DNA of 64,000 nucleotides from Kribbibacterium absianum. Lineage in GTDB: Bacteria; Actinomycetota; Coriobacteriia; Coriobacteriales; Atopobiaceae. Numbering within the stretch: the first letter of the stretch is position 1; each line of letters opens with the position of its first letter. The translations under genes were made by a program, and so were the position numbers. This document shows positions 8,475 through 16,905 of the stretch, piece after piece. The DNA lies in assembly GCF_030067705.1 (NCBI RefSeq), contig NZ_JASJEX010000002.1, positions 124,001 through 188,000 on the forward strand, in the 5' to 3' direction. The notes below the pieces were generated by a model. It saw only the letters and a list, made by a program, of their open reading frames with translations. It was not told the origin of the DNA and searched no databases.

Positions 8475-11213
8475 TCAGCCGGTGTTCTGCAGGCCGGCCG
8501 CAACGCCGGAGACGGTGCACAGCACAAGGTACGTGAGGCGCGCCTTCTCTTCCGGCGTCAGCTGCTCCTTGGCCTCGCGCAGGCGCATCAGGGCCTGCAC
8601 CTGGGCCAGGGAGAGCACGTCCACAAAGGGCAGGCGCATGCGCACCACAGGGCCGAGCACGTGGCGGTTCTCGAGCGGCCAGTGGTTGCCGGTGATCCGG
8701 AGCACCCAGCAGCGCGTGAGGGCCATCTCGTCCAGCACGGTGGCCGTGAGGTCCGGCCGGTCGCCCATGGACAGGTACATCGCCGCGATGCGCGGGTCCG
8801 TCTTGGAGAGCGACATCTCGATGTTATCGATGAACGTGGTGAAGAGCGGCCACTCGCGGTAGGCCTCGCGGAGGGCCTCCTCGTCGCCGAACTCCTCGCA
8901 CGCCGTGCCGAGCCCGTACCAGGCGGCCAGGTTGGTCCGCGCCTGGCTCCAGGAGAAAATCCAGGGGATGGCGCGGAGGTCGTCCAGCGACGTGGCACCG
9001 AGGCCGCGCTTGGCCGGGCGGCTGCCGATGGGCAACAGGCCCACCTCGTCGAGCGGCGTGACGGTGGAGAACCACTCCACGAAGCCCTCGGTGTTCAGCA
9101 GCTCGCGGAACTTGACCTCGCTCGCGGCCTCGAGGGCGTCGCCCAGCGACTCGTAGCGCTCGGTGGTGTCGGTGTTGAGCCACTCGATGGAGGGGCTGGA
9201 CTGCAAGAGCGTGGCGCCGGCGACGGACTCGATGTGACGGCGCGCCAGCACCGGGTCGCCGTAGCGGGCGAAGATGACCTCGCCCTGTTCGGTGAGCTTG
9301 AAGACGCAGTTCACGGACCCCGCCGGCTGGGCCAGCACGGCGCGGTTGGCCGGGCCGCCGCCGCGGCCCACGGCGCCGCCGCGGCCGTGCATCAAGACGA
9401 GGTCGATCTGGTTGCGCTCGGCCCAATCGGCGATGGTGGCCTGCGCGCGGTGCAGCGCGAAGGTGGCCGCGGTGGGGCCGGCCTCCTTGGACGAGTCGGA
9501 GTAGCCCAGCATGACCTCGATGCGCCGGCCGGTCTTCTCCATGCGGGCCTGCACCTCGGGGATCTTGATCATCTCGTCCAGGATGGGCACCGCGTTGTCC
9601 AGGTCCTCGATCTGTTCGAAGAGCGGGATCACGTCCAGCTCGGGCACGTCGGAGGCCTTGGAGAAGGCCAGGCGGTCCAGCTCGTAGACGTTCGCGATGT
9701 CCTGGGCGGACTGCGTGAACGAGATGATGTAGCGGCGCGCGGCGTTGAAGCCGTTCTTGCGCTGGATGGAGCGGATGGCGCGGAAGGTGTCGAGCACCTC
9801 GCGCGTCATGGGCTGCAGAGGGCCGTTCTCGCCGTGGAAGCCGTGCTCGCGGATGTCCTCGAGGGCCCGGGTGTGAACGAGCGAGTGCTGGCGGAACTCC
9901 ATCTCCACGAGACAGAAGCCAAAGGTCTGCACCTGCCAGATGAGGCGCTGGACGGGGCCGTAGGCCTCGCGGGTGGCGCCGGCCTCGGCGAGCGAGCGCT
10001 GGACCGTGCGGAGGTCCTCCAGCAGCTCGTCGGAGGAGTTGTACATGAGGTCTGCGGTGCGGGTCACGGTGGCCTTGAGGCGCTCGGACATCACGAGCAT
10101 CACGGCACGGTGCGGCTCGGACTCGCTGATGCCGGCGGCGCGGCCGGTGACGACCGCGGACATCTCCACCTGGTGGTTCCAGAGGGCCTTGAGCTCGCGG
10201 CTCGGCGTGGTGGAGGGGCTGTCGAGCGTGAGGTTGCGGCCCACGTGGTGCACGGCCTCCGAGAGGGCCCGCAGCACATGGACGCGGTACTTCTCGGCCA
10301 CCTGGCGGCTGACCTTGGCGGTGACGTTGGGGTTGCCGTCGCGGTCCGAGCCGATCCAGCTGCCCGGGTGGAAGAACGCGGGGCACACGGGCGGGACGGT
10401 GCCGGCCTTGTCGCCGAGCTGCCAGTCGTCGAAGCGGCGGTAGACGTCGGGCACGGTCTCGAACAGCGTGGAGTCGAAGAGGTCGATGACGGTGTCGGAC
10501 TCCTCCACCGGCGTGGGCTTCTTGATGGCGATGGGGCTCGTGCGGAGCATCGCGTCGACTTCCTGGAGGATCCGGCGGTCGTTCTCCGCGAGCGACGTGC
10601 CGCCCAGGCGGGGGCGCTTCGCGAGCAGGTCCGCGATGCGGCGGATTTTGCCCTCGATGGCCTTGCGGCGGGCCTCGGTGGGGTGCGCGGTGAAGACGGG
10701 GCGGAACTCGAGGCGCTTGAGCAGGCCGAGGGCCTTGCCGCGGCCGCACTCGTCCACGAGGTCGTGGAAGGCGACGGTGAGGTCGTTGACGGGGTCGTAG
10801 ACGGCGTCCGTGGGCACCTGGCGCTCGCGCTCCTCGAGGGAGGTCACGCGGTAGTTCTCCTCGCAGATGTTGGCGAGGTGGAAGTACACGGTGAACGCGC
10901 GGACCACGAGCGTGGCCTGGTCCAGGTCCAGCTCGTCGAAGGTGTCGACGGCCTGGGTGAACGCCTTTTGCGCCTCTTCCTCCGGGAGGCCCTGCGTGTT
11001 GAAGAGGATGCCGTCCATGAGGAGCTTGTCGAAGACGGCGCGGACCTGCGGGTCGCGCTCCTCGAGCACCTTGCGGACCAGGCGCAGGAAGAACGCGAGG
11101 TTGTCGCGCAGCTGGTCCGGGACGTCGAGGCGCGAGACGACCTCGTTCGCGGAGGCAAGCACCGGCGCGGCCGACGCTTGCACGGGTTGGTTGGCGGGGG
11201 TTTCGTTCTGCAC
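8475..11213 (-). CDS. ppc: Phosphoenolpyruvate carboxylase
   Basis: The protein catalyses PEP + bicarbonate to oxaloacetate + phosphate, the anaplerotic entry to the C4 branch, in the cytoplasm. The 912-residue length is normal. Signatures are FTAHPTEARR (about residue 175, catalytic His), GYSDSSKEAG, the glycine loop GRGGAVGRGGGP, and the conserved C-terminus QNTG. The GTG at 11213 is chosen because AAAGGAG stands seven bases before it; the frame is open 41 codons further but without a ribosome binding site. It is divergent from recR. A perfect 14-bp palindrome lies about 55 bases upstream of the start and may be an operator. It appears monocistronic with its own terminator. Confidence 0.97.
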   Translation of the reverse strand: MQNETPANQPVQASAAPVLASANEVVSRLDVPDQLRDNLAFFLRLVRKVLEERDPQVRAVFDKLLMDGILFNTQGLPEEEAQKAFTQAVDTFDELDLDQATLVVRAFTVYFHLANICEENYRVTSLEERERQVPTDAVYDPVNDLTVAFHDLVDECGRGKALGLLKRLEFRPVFTAHPTEARRKAIEGKIRRIADLLAKRPRLGGTSLAENDRRILQEVDAMLRTSPIAIKKPTPVEESDTVIDLFDSTLFETVPDVYRRFDDWQLGDKAGTVPPVCPAFFHPGSWIGSDRDGNPNVTAKVSRQVAEKYRVHVLRALSEAVHHVGRNLTLDSPSTTPSRELKALWNHQVEMSAVVTGRAAGISESEPHRAVMLVMSERLKATVTRTADLMYNSSDELLEDLRTVQRSLAEAGATREAYGPVQRLIWQVQTFGFCLVEMEFRQHSLVHTRALEDIREHGFHGENGPLQPMTREVLDTFRAIRSIQRKNGFNAARRYIISFTQSAQDIANVYELDRLAFSKASDVPELDVIPLFEQIEDLDNAVPILDEMIKIPEVQARMEKTGRRIEVMLGYSDSSKEAGPTAATFALHRAQATIADWAERNQIDLVLMHGRGGAVGRGGGPANRAVLAQPAGSVNCVFKLTEQGEVIFARYGDPVLARRHIESVAGATLLQSSPSIEWLNTDTTERYESLGDALEAASEVKFRELLNTEGFVEWFSTVTPLDEVGLLPIGSRPAKRGLGATSLDDLRAIPWIFSWSQARTNLAAWYGLGTACEEFGDEEALREAYREWPLFTTFIDNIEMSLSKTDPRIAAMYLSMGDRPDLTATVLDEMALTRCWVLRITGNHWPLENRHVLGPVVRMRLPFVDVLSLAQVQALMRLREAKEQLTPEEKARLTYLVLCTVSGVAAGLQNTG

Positions 11214-11266
11214 GTGCGCTCCTTTTGGGGTGGCCCGGGCGATGTGCCTGGTTTCTGCAGAGTGCA

Positions 11267-11280
11267 GGGAACTTGTTCCC
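11267..11280. promoter_or_regulatory. Perfect 14-bp palindrome in the ppc-recR divergent region
   Basis: GGGAACTTGTTCCC lies upstream of ppc in the 179-base gap between divergent genes. The half-site GGGAAC resembles several repressor sites, but the two-base gap differs from the LexA-type GAAC-N4-GTTC box. The regulator is unknown. Confidence 0.5.
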
Positions 11281-11392
11281 TTCTTTTGGGTGCCCACTAG
11301 GGTAGCCCATGGTGCGTTACGCCCGAGAAACGTCACATGGACCGGGCGGTATCATGGTGGGCCGGTTCGAGCGTTGCGAGAGGGGTCTGGGC

Positions 11393-12010
11393 ATGGGGAA
11401 CGGCGCGCATCTGGACAGCGACCGCCACGCGCTGCAGCGGCTGCTGGACGAGCTGGGGCGGCTGCCGGGCATCGGGCCCAAAAGCGCGCAGCGCATCGCG
11501 TACCACCTGCTAGAGGCGGACGCCGAGGAGGCGCGCCGGCTGGCGCAGGCCATCCTGGACGTGAAGCGCGTGGTGCACTTTTGCCCGGTGTGCTTCTCGT
11601 ACGCGACGGACGAGCTGTGCGAGGTGTGCGCGGACGCGGGGCGCGATCGGTCGCAGATCTGCGTGGTGGCCGAGCCCCGGGACGTTACGGCAATTGAGCG
11701 CACAGGTGCCTATCACGGCCTGTACCACGTGTTGGGCGGCGTGATCAGCCCGATGGACAAGATCGGGCCGGAGCAGCTGCACGTGCGCGAGCTGATCGCG
11801 CGCCTGGCCGACGGCGAGGTGCGCGAAGTGATTTTGGCCACGAATCTGGACGTGGAGGGCGAGACCACGGCCACGTACCTGGCGCGGGCCATCAAGCCGC
11901 TGGGCGTGGACGTGACGCGCATCGCGAGCGGGCTGCCCATCGGCGGGGACCTGGAGTACGCCGACGAGGGGTCGCTTGCCCGCGCGATGGAGGCCCGCCG
12001 GGGGATGTAG
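11393..12010 (+). CDS. recR: Recombination protein RecR
   Basis: RecR acts with RecO/RecF in loading RecA at gaps. The 205 residues contain the helix-hairpin-helix LGRLPGIGPKSAQRIAYHLL (residues 21-40), a four-cysteine zinc finger (C64, C67, C76, C79) and a Toprim domain (ICVVAEPRDVTAIERTGAYHGLYHV). ATG 11393 follows GAGAGGGG; the open frame upstream has no better start. In many bacteria the order is dnaX-ybaB-recR on one strand. Here recR is convergent to ybaB-dnaX and separated from them by a repeat-rich spacer, suggesting a local inversion. Confidence 0.95.
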   Translation: MGNGAHLDSDRHALQRLLDELGRLPGIGPKSAQRIAYHLLEADAEEARRLAQAILDVKRVVHFCPVCFSYATDELCEVCADAGRDRSQICVVAEPRDVTAIERTGAYHGLYHVLGGVISPMDKIGPEQLHVRELIARLADGEVREVILATNLDVEGETTATYLARAIKPLGVDVTRIASGLPIGGDLEYADEGSLARAMEARRGM

Positions 12011-12590
12011 GGGGCGATTTGACCCCCAACCCTACATGTGACCCCTGTTTTGGTGCCCTCCGTGGAGGGTTGGGGGTTGTTCTGCTGGGGCACCAACCCC
12101 CAACCCCTCTTTGGACCGGCGAAACCGACCCCGTTTCGCGGGTTTGGGGGGTAGTGCCAGGGTCTGGCACCCCCCAACCCTACTCGACGGGACGTTTTTC
12201 ACGGGTTTGGAGCGGGGTTGGGGGTTGCGGAGCGCCGCTATTCGGGGCGAATCTGCAAATCCGCGCAGTTTCGCGCGGAACGGCGGCGCGTGCGGGGCGC
12301 CACGCACCGCGATTCGGGGCGAACCTGCGGGTCTGCGCGCGCTCGCGCGGAACGGCGGCGCAAAACAAGGGGCCCGCGGCCAGGTTAGGGCTCTCGGCGC
12401 ACCGCCTTTCGAGGTGAATCTGCGAGCTTGCGCGTGTTCGCGCGGGTTGGCGGCGCGTGCGGGGTGCCACGCACCGCGATTCGGGGTGGATCTGCGGGCT
12501 TGCGCGCCTTCGCGCGGAACGGCGGCGCAAAACAAGGGGCCCGCGGCCGAAATCGGCCGCGGTCCCCTGCGCGTTGCTCTAAACGTGCGC
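12011..12590. repeat. Non-coding spacer with G-run hairpins and a duplicated 70-170 bp unit
   Basis: The first part (12019-12230) holds several runs GGGTTGGGGGTTG and their complements. They form two strong inverted repeats: 12067-12079 with 12094-12106, and a hairpin at about 12145-12180 built on GTGCCAG/CTGGCAC plus a six-G/six-C stem. The second part (about 12236-12560) is two diverged copies of one sequence, each ending GGCGGCGCAAAACAAGGGGC. Long ORFs run through on both strands, but they have no ribosome binding sites and low-complexity translations. I see no gene here. Confidence 0.7.
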
Positions 12591-12968
12591 CTAGAACAGC
12601 CCCGGGATACCCATGCCGCCCATGGAACCGAGGCCGGTCGCGTCCGCGACCTCCTTGTTCGCGGCCTCGCTGGCCATGGTCAGCGCGTCGTTGACGGCCG
12701 CGAGCACCATGTCCTGCAGCAGCTCCACGTCGTCCGGGTCCACGGCCTCGGGGTCGATCTGGATGGACGTGATCTGCATCTCGCCCGTGGCCTCGACCTT
12801 GACCATGCCGCCGCCGGCGCTGGCGGACACCTTGATGTCCTTGGTCTTCTCCTGGGCCTCGGCCAGCTGCTGCTGCATCTTCTGAGCCTGCGCCATGAGC
12901 TGGTTCATGTTCATGCCGCCCATGCCGCCGGGCATCTGGTTACCGCGGGGGTAGCGGTTCTTCGCCAT
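12591..12968 (-). CDS. ybaB: YbaB/EbfC nucleoid-associated protein
   Basis: This 125-residue DNA-binding protein of the YbaB/EbfC family has a Met/Gly-rich N-terminus, the helix MNQLMAQAQKMQQQLAEAQE, and the core GGGMVKVEATGEMQITSIQID with ELLQDMVLAAVNDAL. It binds DNA as a dimer and is associated with nucleoid organisation or repair. ATG 12968 follows AAAGG at eight bases. It lies 94 bases behind dnaX on the same strand, the classic dnaX-ybaB pair. The glycine/methionine-rich ends are longer than in enteric homologues. Confidence 0.93.
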   Translation of the reverse strand: MAKNRYPRGNQMPGGMGGMNMNQLMAQAQKMQQQLAEAQEKTKDIKVSASAGGGMVKVEATGEMQITSIQIDPEAVDPDDVELLQDMVLAAVNDALTMASEAANKEVADATGLGSMGGMGIPGLF

Positions 12969-13062
12969 GATGTCTGCCTTTCTTTCTGTGCGCCGCACGG
13001 CGCGTGAGTCCTACTCACTCTAGAGGTTGCGGCAGGTCCGGGACAGGAGGCCCTCAGAGCGC

Positions 13063-15213
13063 TCACTTCTTGGCGCGCGGATCCTCCGGCGGCGCCCCGA
13101 CGCCCAGCACGCGCACGCCCGGGAACACCTCTTGGACCTCCTCGACCTTTGCACGGCGCGCGGCGTCGAGGCCCCCGAGCGCGGCCTCGGTGCCCGGATC
13201 CAGCGGCGCGGGTGCGGGCGGCGTTGATGCGATGTCGTCCGGCGTGGACGGCGCGGGGTCGGGCGCGGGAGGCTCTTCCCAGGGCGGCGTGGGCGCATCG
13301 ACCGGCGCGGGAGGCTCAGCGAAAGGGGCGTCGTAGGATTCGAGGTCGGGCGGCACGTCGTCGTAGGGTGGGGCGTCGTCGTAGGGAGGCTCGGGCTCAG
13401 GAGCAGGCGGCTCGACCGGCGCGGGCGCGGGAGTCGGAGTCGGCGTTGGCGCTGGCGCCGTTGCGGGCGCTGGCGTTGTCGCCGAGACGGGCGTTGAAGC
13501 CGCAGGTGCTGGCGCTGCTGCAACAGCGGGCGCGGGAGTCGGGCTGGGAGCCCCTTGCGTCACCACCTCGCGCGGGCCGATCACGTGGCTCACTGCATCG
13601 GCCAAAGGCCCGCGCACGTCGTGACGCAGCAGCAGCCCTTTGATGAAAGCCGAGTTGCCGTCCACGGCCAGCGTGAGCGTGGCGCCGTCGTCCGAGACGA
13701 GCCGCGTGGAGCCCAGCGGCATCGCGAGCATCGGCACCTGGGCGCTGACCCGCTGGACCACCTGGCGCCACAGGGATGTGAGGTCGCCGTCGTCCGCAGG
13801 CTGCGGGGACGGGCCCGCCCCCGCCGACTTCGCAGCGGGCGCCTCGGGAACGGGCGCTGGGGGCGCAGGCTCTGTGACGGGCTCGGGCGCCGGGGGCACG
13901 GAGGCGGGAGGCCGGTCCTCAACGGCGGGCGAAACCGGCGCGGGCTGCGGGCGCGACCCCGCGGGCCGCTCGTCGGCAGCAGCCGGAGCCGCCGGCTGCT
14001 CGGCAGCGCTCGCCGGCGCGGGGGCCGGCCCCACGCTCGCTGCCGCCGCCACGGCGACCGTCCCGCTCGCCAGACCGCGCTCGAGCTGCCCGAGCCGCTC
14101 GGCCAGCCCCTCGAGCGACAGATCCGCCGCCGGGCGCGCGACCTTGGTCAGGGCCACCTCGAGCGTGAGCCGCGGGTTCGGCGCAAAGCGCATCGCGCTC
14201 GCGGCGTCGCCCAGCGTGGCCAACGTGCGGGCCAGCCGGTCGGGAGACCCGAAGGCGCGCGCCTCCTCGGCCAGGGCCGCCACCTCGTCCGACGTTCCGG
14301 ACACCACGCCGGGCGCCGCCCCGGCAAGGCTCAGCACGTAGAGGTCGCGCAGCCGCGCCGTGAGCTCGTTGGCCAGCACCGTGAGGTCGCGGCCCGCCTC
14401 GGAGCGCTCGGCCACCAGCCCGAACAGCGCCGCCGGGTCGCGCCGCGCGATGGCGCCCGTGATGAGCGCCAGCTCGTCGTCGCTCTCCTGGCCGAACAGG
14501 TCGCGCGCGTCCGCGGCCGTGATGGCCCCGTCGCCGAACACCGAGAGCTGCTCCAGCGCGGAGAGCGCGTCGCGCATGCCGCCGCGGGCGTGGCGCGCCA
14601 CGAGGTCCAGCGCCTCCGGCTCGGCCGAGAAGCCCTCCCGCTGGCACACGAAGGCCAGGTGCTCGCGGATCTCTGCCTGCGAGATGCTATGGAACTCGAA
14701 GCGCTGCACGCGCGACAGGATGGTGGCCGGCACCTTTTGCGGGTCGGTGGTGCACAGGATGAAGACCACGTGCGCCGGGGGCTCCTCGAGGGTCTTGAGC
14801 AGCGCGTTGAAGGCGGCGGTGCTCAGCATGTGGACCTCGTCCACGATGTAGACCTTGCGGCGGCCGGCCACCGGCGCGTAGTCCACGCGGTCGATGATCT
14901 CTTCGCGGACCGCGTCGACGCCGGTGCGGCTCGCGGCGTCCAGCTCGTGGACGTCCGGGTGCTCGCCGCGGGCCACCTCGCGGCACGTCTCGCAGGTGCC
15001 GTCGGGCAGGCGCCCCTCCCCCTGCTCGCAGAGCAGCGCCTTGGCCAACAGGCGGGCCATCGTGGTCTTGCCCGTGCCGCGCGGCCCGCAGAACAGGTAC
15101 GCGTGGCCCACGCGGTTCTCTTGGACGGCGCGCTCCAGCGTCGCGACCACCGGGCGCTGGCCCACGACCTGCTCAAAGGTCTGGGGCCGGTATGTGCGGT
15201 AGAGCGATTCCAT
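13063..15213 (-). CDS. dnaX: DNA polymerase III subunit gamma/tau
   Basis: This is the clamp-loader ATPase that opens the beta clamp and, as tau, tethers polymerase cores. The 716 residues begin MESLYRTYRP, the family's usual start, after GGGAGG. The Walker A motif is GPRGTGKTT (43-51). A zinc-binding Cys cluster lies between about residues 65 and 80, DEVHM is the Walker B, and a sensor region follows. The C-terminal half has a very long Ala/Pro-rich low-complexity linker (roughly residues 370-470 and 560-690). A short tau-like domain (SLWRQVVQRVSAQVPMLAMP) lies between them. I see no obvious slippery heptamer for gamma production. Confidence 0.95.
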   Translation of the reverse strand: MESLYRTYRPQTFEQVVGQRPVVATLERAVQENRVGHAYLFCGPRGTGKTTMARLLAKALLCEQGEGRLPDGTCETCREVARGEHPDVHELDAASRTGVDAVREEIIDRVDYAPVAGRRKVYIVDEVHMLSTAAFNALLKTLEEPPAHVVFILCTTDPQKVPATILSRVQRFEFHSISQAEIREHLAFVCQREGFSAEPEALDLVARHARGGMRDALSALEQLSVFGDGAITAADARDLFGQESDDELALITGAIARRDPAALFGLVAERSEAGRDLTVLANELTARLRDLYVLSLAGAAPGVVSGTSDEVAALAEEARAFGSPDRLARTLATLGDAASAMRFAPNPRLTLEVALTKVARPAADLSLEGLAERLGQLERGLASGTVAVAAAASVGPAPAPASAAEQPAAPAAADERPAGSRPQPAPVSPAVEDRPPASVPPAPEPVTEPAPPAPVPEAPAAKSAGAGPSPQPADDGDLTSLWRQVVQRVSAQVPMLAMPLGSTRLVSDDGATLTLAVDGNSAFIKGLLLRHDVRGPLADAVSHVIGPREVVTQGAPSPTPAPAVAAAPAPAASTPVSATTPAPATAPAPTPTPTPAPAPVEPPAPEPEPPYDDAPPYDDVPPDLESYDAPFAEPPAPVDAPTPPWEEPPAPDPAPSTPDDIASTPPAPAPLDPGTEAALGGLDAARRAKVEEVQEVFPGVRVLGVGAPPEDPRAKK

Positions 15214-15300
15214 GGGGCCTCCCGTCCGGATGGGCCTTTCAGTATAGGCGGGGCCTCCGGGCGCGACCGAGCGCGCACGCCGCCGGGGCGCGGCAGGGCA

Positions 15301-15308
15301 GGAAAAAG
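15301..15308. repeat. Left 8-bp target-site duplication of the ISL3-family element
   Basis: GGAAAAAG directly outside the left inverted repeat is identical to 16875-16882 directly outside the right one. ISL3-family elements usually make 8-bp duplications. Confidence 0.8.
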
Positions 15309-15384
15309 GGCTCTTCGGTGGTTTCTGTGGGAGAGATTCCGGCATAGGCCCAGCTCAGCGGGCGAAAACAACGATCTGGAACTG

Positions 15385-15408
15385 AAACGGCCCCGGGAGG
15401 GGCCGTTT
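15385..15408. terminator. Hairpin terminator inside the IS left end
   Basis: AAACGGCCCC and GGGGCCGTTT form a perfect 10-bp stem with a GGGA loop, with T/A tails on both sides. It lies between the left inverted repeat and the transposase start. It would block read-through from outside into the transposase or from the element toward dnaX. Confidence 0.65.
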
Positions 15409-15466
15409 CCGCGTCATCCGCCTATGACTGCTAAGCCAAATTCAGACAACCGAAGAGGTGTGGCGC

Positions 15467-16840
15467 ATGAAGAGTCTGCTGCTTCTCGCCCTCGGTCTGG
15501 CCCGCACGGTCGTCCTGGGCGCGCGCATCGAGGCCGAGCGCATCGTCGTGAGCGTCCGGCCCTACAAGCGCGAGCAGCGCCGCTGCCCCGTATGCGGCAG
15601 GGCCTGCGACTTCTACGACATGGCGAACCGCGGGGCCCCCAGGCTGTGGAGGGCGATGGACCTGGCGCGCTCGGCCTGCTACCTGGAGTACGCGCCCTGC
15701 AGGGTGCGCTGCCCGGAGCACGGCGTGCGCACCGAGGCCGTCCCCTGGGCGCGGCACGGGGCGCGCTTCACGCGCGACTTCGAGGACTGGGTGGCGTGGC
15801 TGGCGGTCCGCTGCACCGCCCCGGCGGTCTCCGAGCTCGCCCGCGTCGAGTGGCACGGCGTGGGCGGCGTGTGCAGGCGCGTCTACGCCGAGCTGGAGGC
15901 CGCGCGCGGCGCCTCGAGGTTCGGCGGCGTGCGCCGCATCGGCATCGACGAGACGTCGTACAAGAAGGGCCACAAGTACGTCACGGTGGTCGTCGACCAC
16001 GACCGCGGCTGCCTCGTCTGGGCGCACGAGGGCACCGGCAAGGACGTGCTCAACCTGTTCCTCGACGAGCTCACGCGCGAGCAGAGGCGCGCCGTAGAGG
16101 TGGTGACCGCCGACGGCGCGAGGTGGATAAGGCAGCTGGTCAAGCGCCGCTGCCCCAACGCGAGGTGGGTCATGGACCCCTTCCACGTGGTCCAGTGGAT
16201 GAACGACGCGCTCGACGCCGTGCGCTGCGAGGAGTGGAACGCCGCCAGGGCCGCCGCCAGGGCCGCCAGGCCCAGGCCCGAGGGCAAGCGCGGCAGGCCT
16301 GCCAAAGGCGAGCTGCCGCCCGAGGAGGTCAGGGCGCTCGAGGAGGAGGCGGCCTCCATCAAGGGCAGCCGCTACGCGCTCGTGAAGAACCCCGAGGACC
16401 TCACCGACGGCCAGAGGGCGAGGCTCGAGGCGCTCAAGAAGAGGGCCGGCTCGCGGCTGGTCGGGGCCTGGGAGCTCAAGGAGGACCTGCGGGCCGTCTT
16501 CCGGGCAGCCGACGGCTCCGAGGCCGCCGAGCTGCTCGACGACTGGATGCACAGGGCCGCCTACTGCAAGATCGCCAAGGTCGTCGCCGTGGAGAAGAAG
16601 GTGCGCCGCCGGCGCGACGACATCATCGCCGCAGTCGAGCTCGGCATCAGCAACGGGCGCGTAGAGGCCATCAACAACAAGATCAAGGTGACGGTGAGGA
16701 TGGGCTACGGCTTCCGCAACACCGACAACCTCGTGGCCCTGCTCATGCTCAGGTGCGGCGACTGCCAGCCCCAGCTCCCGGGTCGCCCGGTGAAGGCGAG
16801 GAAGAAGGGCGTGAAGGGAGCGAAGAGCGTTGCCGCCTAG
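15467..16840 (+). CDS. ISL3-family transposase
   Basis: The 457-residue transposase begins with a zinc finger (RRCPVCGRACDFYDM...CRVRCPEHG). A helix-turn-helix part follows, then the DDE catalytic domain. The first Asp is in RIGIDETSYKKGHKY, the second in VTADGARWIRQLV / MDPFHVVQW, and the Glu is near the C-terminus in SNGRVEAINNKIKVTVRMGYGFRN, all family signatures. ATG 15467 follows GAAGAGG at eight bases. The gene appears intact. Its G+C-rich codon use matches the host, so the element probably circulates among related genomes. Confidence 0.93.
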   Translation: MKSLLLLALGLARTVVLGARIEAERIVVSVRPYKREQRRCPVCGRACDFYDMANRGAPRLWRAMDLARSACYLEYAPCRVRCPEHGVRTEAVPWARHGARFTRDFEDWVAWLAVRCTAPAVSELARVEWHGVGGVCRRVYAELEAARGASRFGGVRRIGIDETSYKKGHKYVTVVVDHDRGCLVWAHEGTGKDVLNLFLDELTREQRRAVEVVTADGARWIRQLVKRRCPNARWVMDPFHVVQWMNDALDAVRCEEWNAARAAARAARPRPEGKRGRPAKGELPPEEVRALEEEAASIKGSRYALVKNPEDLTDGQRARLEALKKRAGSRLVGAWELKEDLRAVFRAADGSEAAELLDDWMHRAAYCKIAKVVAVEKKVRRRRDDIIAAVELGISNGRVEAINNKIKVTVRMGYGFRNTDNLVALLMLRCGDCQPQLPGRPVKARKKGVKGAKSVAA

Positions 16841-16874
16841 GCTAGCCCCTTGTCACACAAACTACCGAAGCCTC

Positions 16875-16882
16875 GGAAAAAG
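16875..16882. repeat. Right 8-bp target-site duplication
   Basis: GGAAAAAG repeats 15301-15308. Its A-run is, on the minus strand, the T-run of the terminator at 16877-16905. Confidence 0.8.
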
Positions 16883-16905
16883 GCGCCCCGGGAAGAGCGC
16901 CTTTT
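16877..16905 (-). terminator. Rho-independent terminator of the candidate small RNA
   Basis: AAAAAGGCGC and GCGCCTTTT surround a ten-base loop. On the minus strand the stem is followed by TTTTTCC. It is the end of the structured region upstream and was the ISL3 target. Confidence 0.7.

Larger units (their letters stand above)
15309..16874 (+). mobile_element. Complete ISL3-family insertion sequence (about 1566 bp)
   Basis: The element is bounded by imperfect 21-bp inverted repeats (15309-15329 and 16854-16874; 16 of 21 bases match, core CTTCGGT-GTTT-TGTG) and by 8-bp direct repeats GGAAAAAG. It carries one transposase gene and an internal hairpin terminator near its left end. It landed in the T-run of a terminator (16877-16905), between dnaX and the candidate small RNA upstream of it. 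Perfect target duplications and an intact gene suggest a recent insertion. Confidence 0.85.

Noticed and set aside
11267-11280. LexA/SOS box before recR and ppc
   Set aside because: The half-sites GAAC and GTTC are two bases apart, not four.
8379-11300. A 973-codon plus-strand ORF across ppc
   Set aside because: Antisense shadow of ppc; the ppc frame has all family motifs, the plus frame none.
12011-12590. Protein genes in both strands of the recR-ybaB spacer
   Set aside because: Reading frames are low-complexity, lack ribosome binding sites and arise from the duplicated repeat.
13555-16845. A 1096-codon plus-strand ORF spanning dnaX and the IS
   Set aside because: It runs antisense through dnaX and then out of frame through the transposase; composition is Arg/Ala/Gly-rich without domains.
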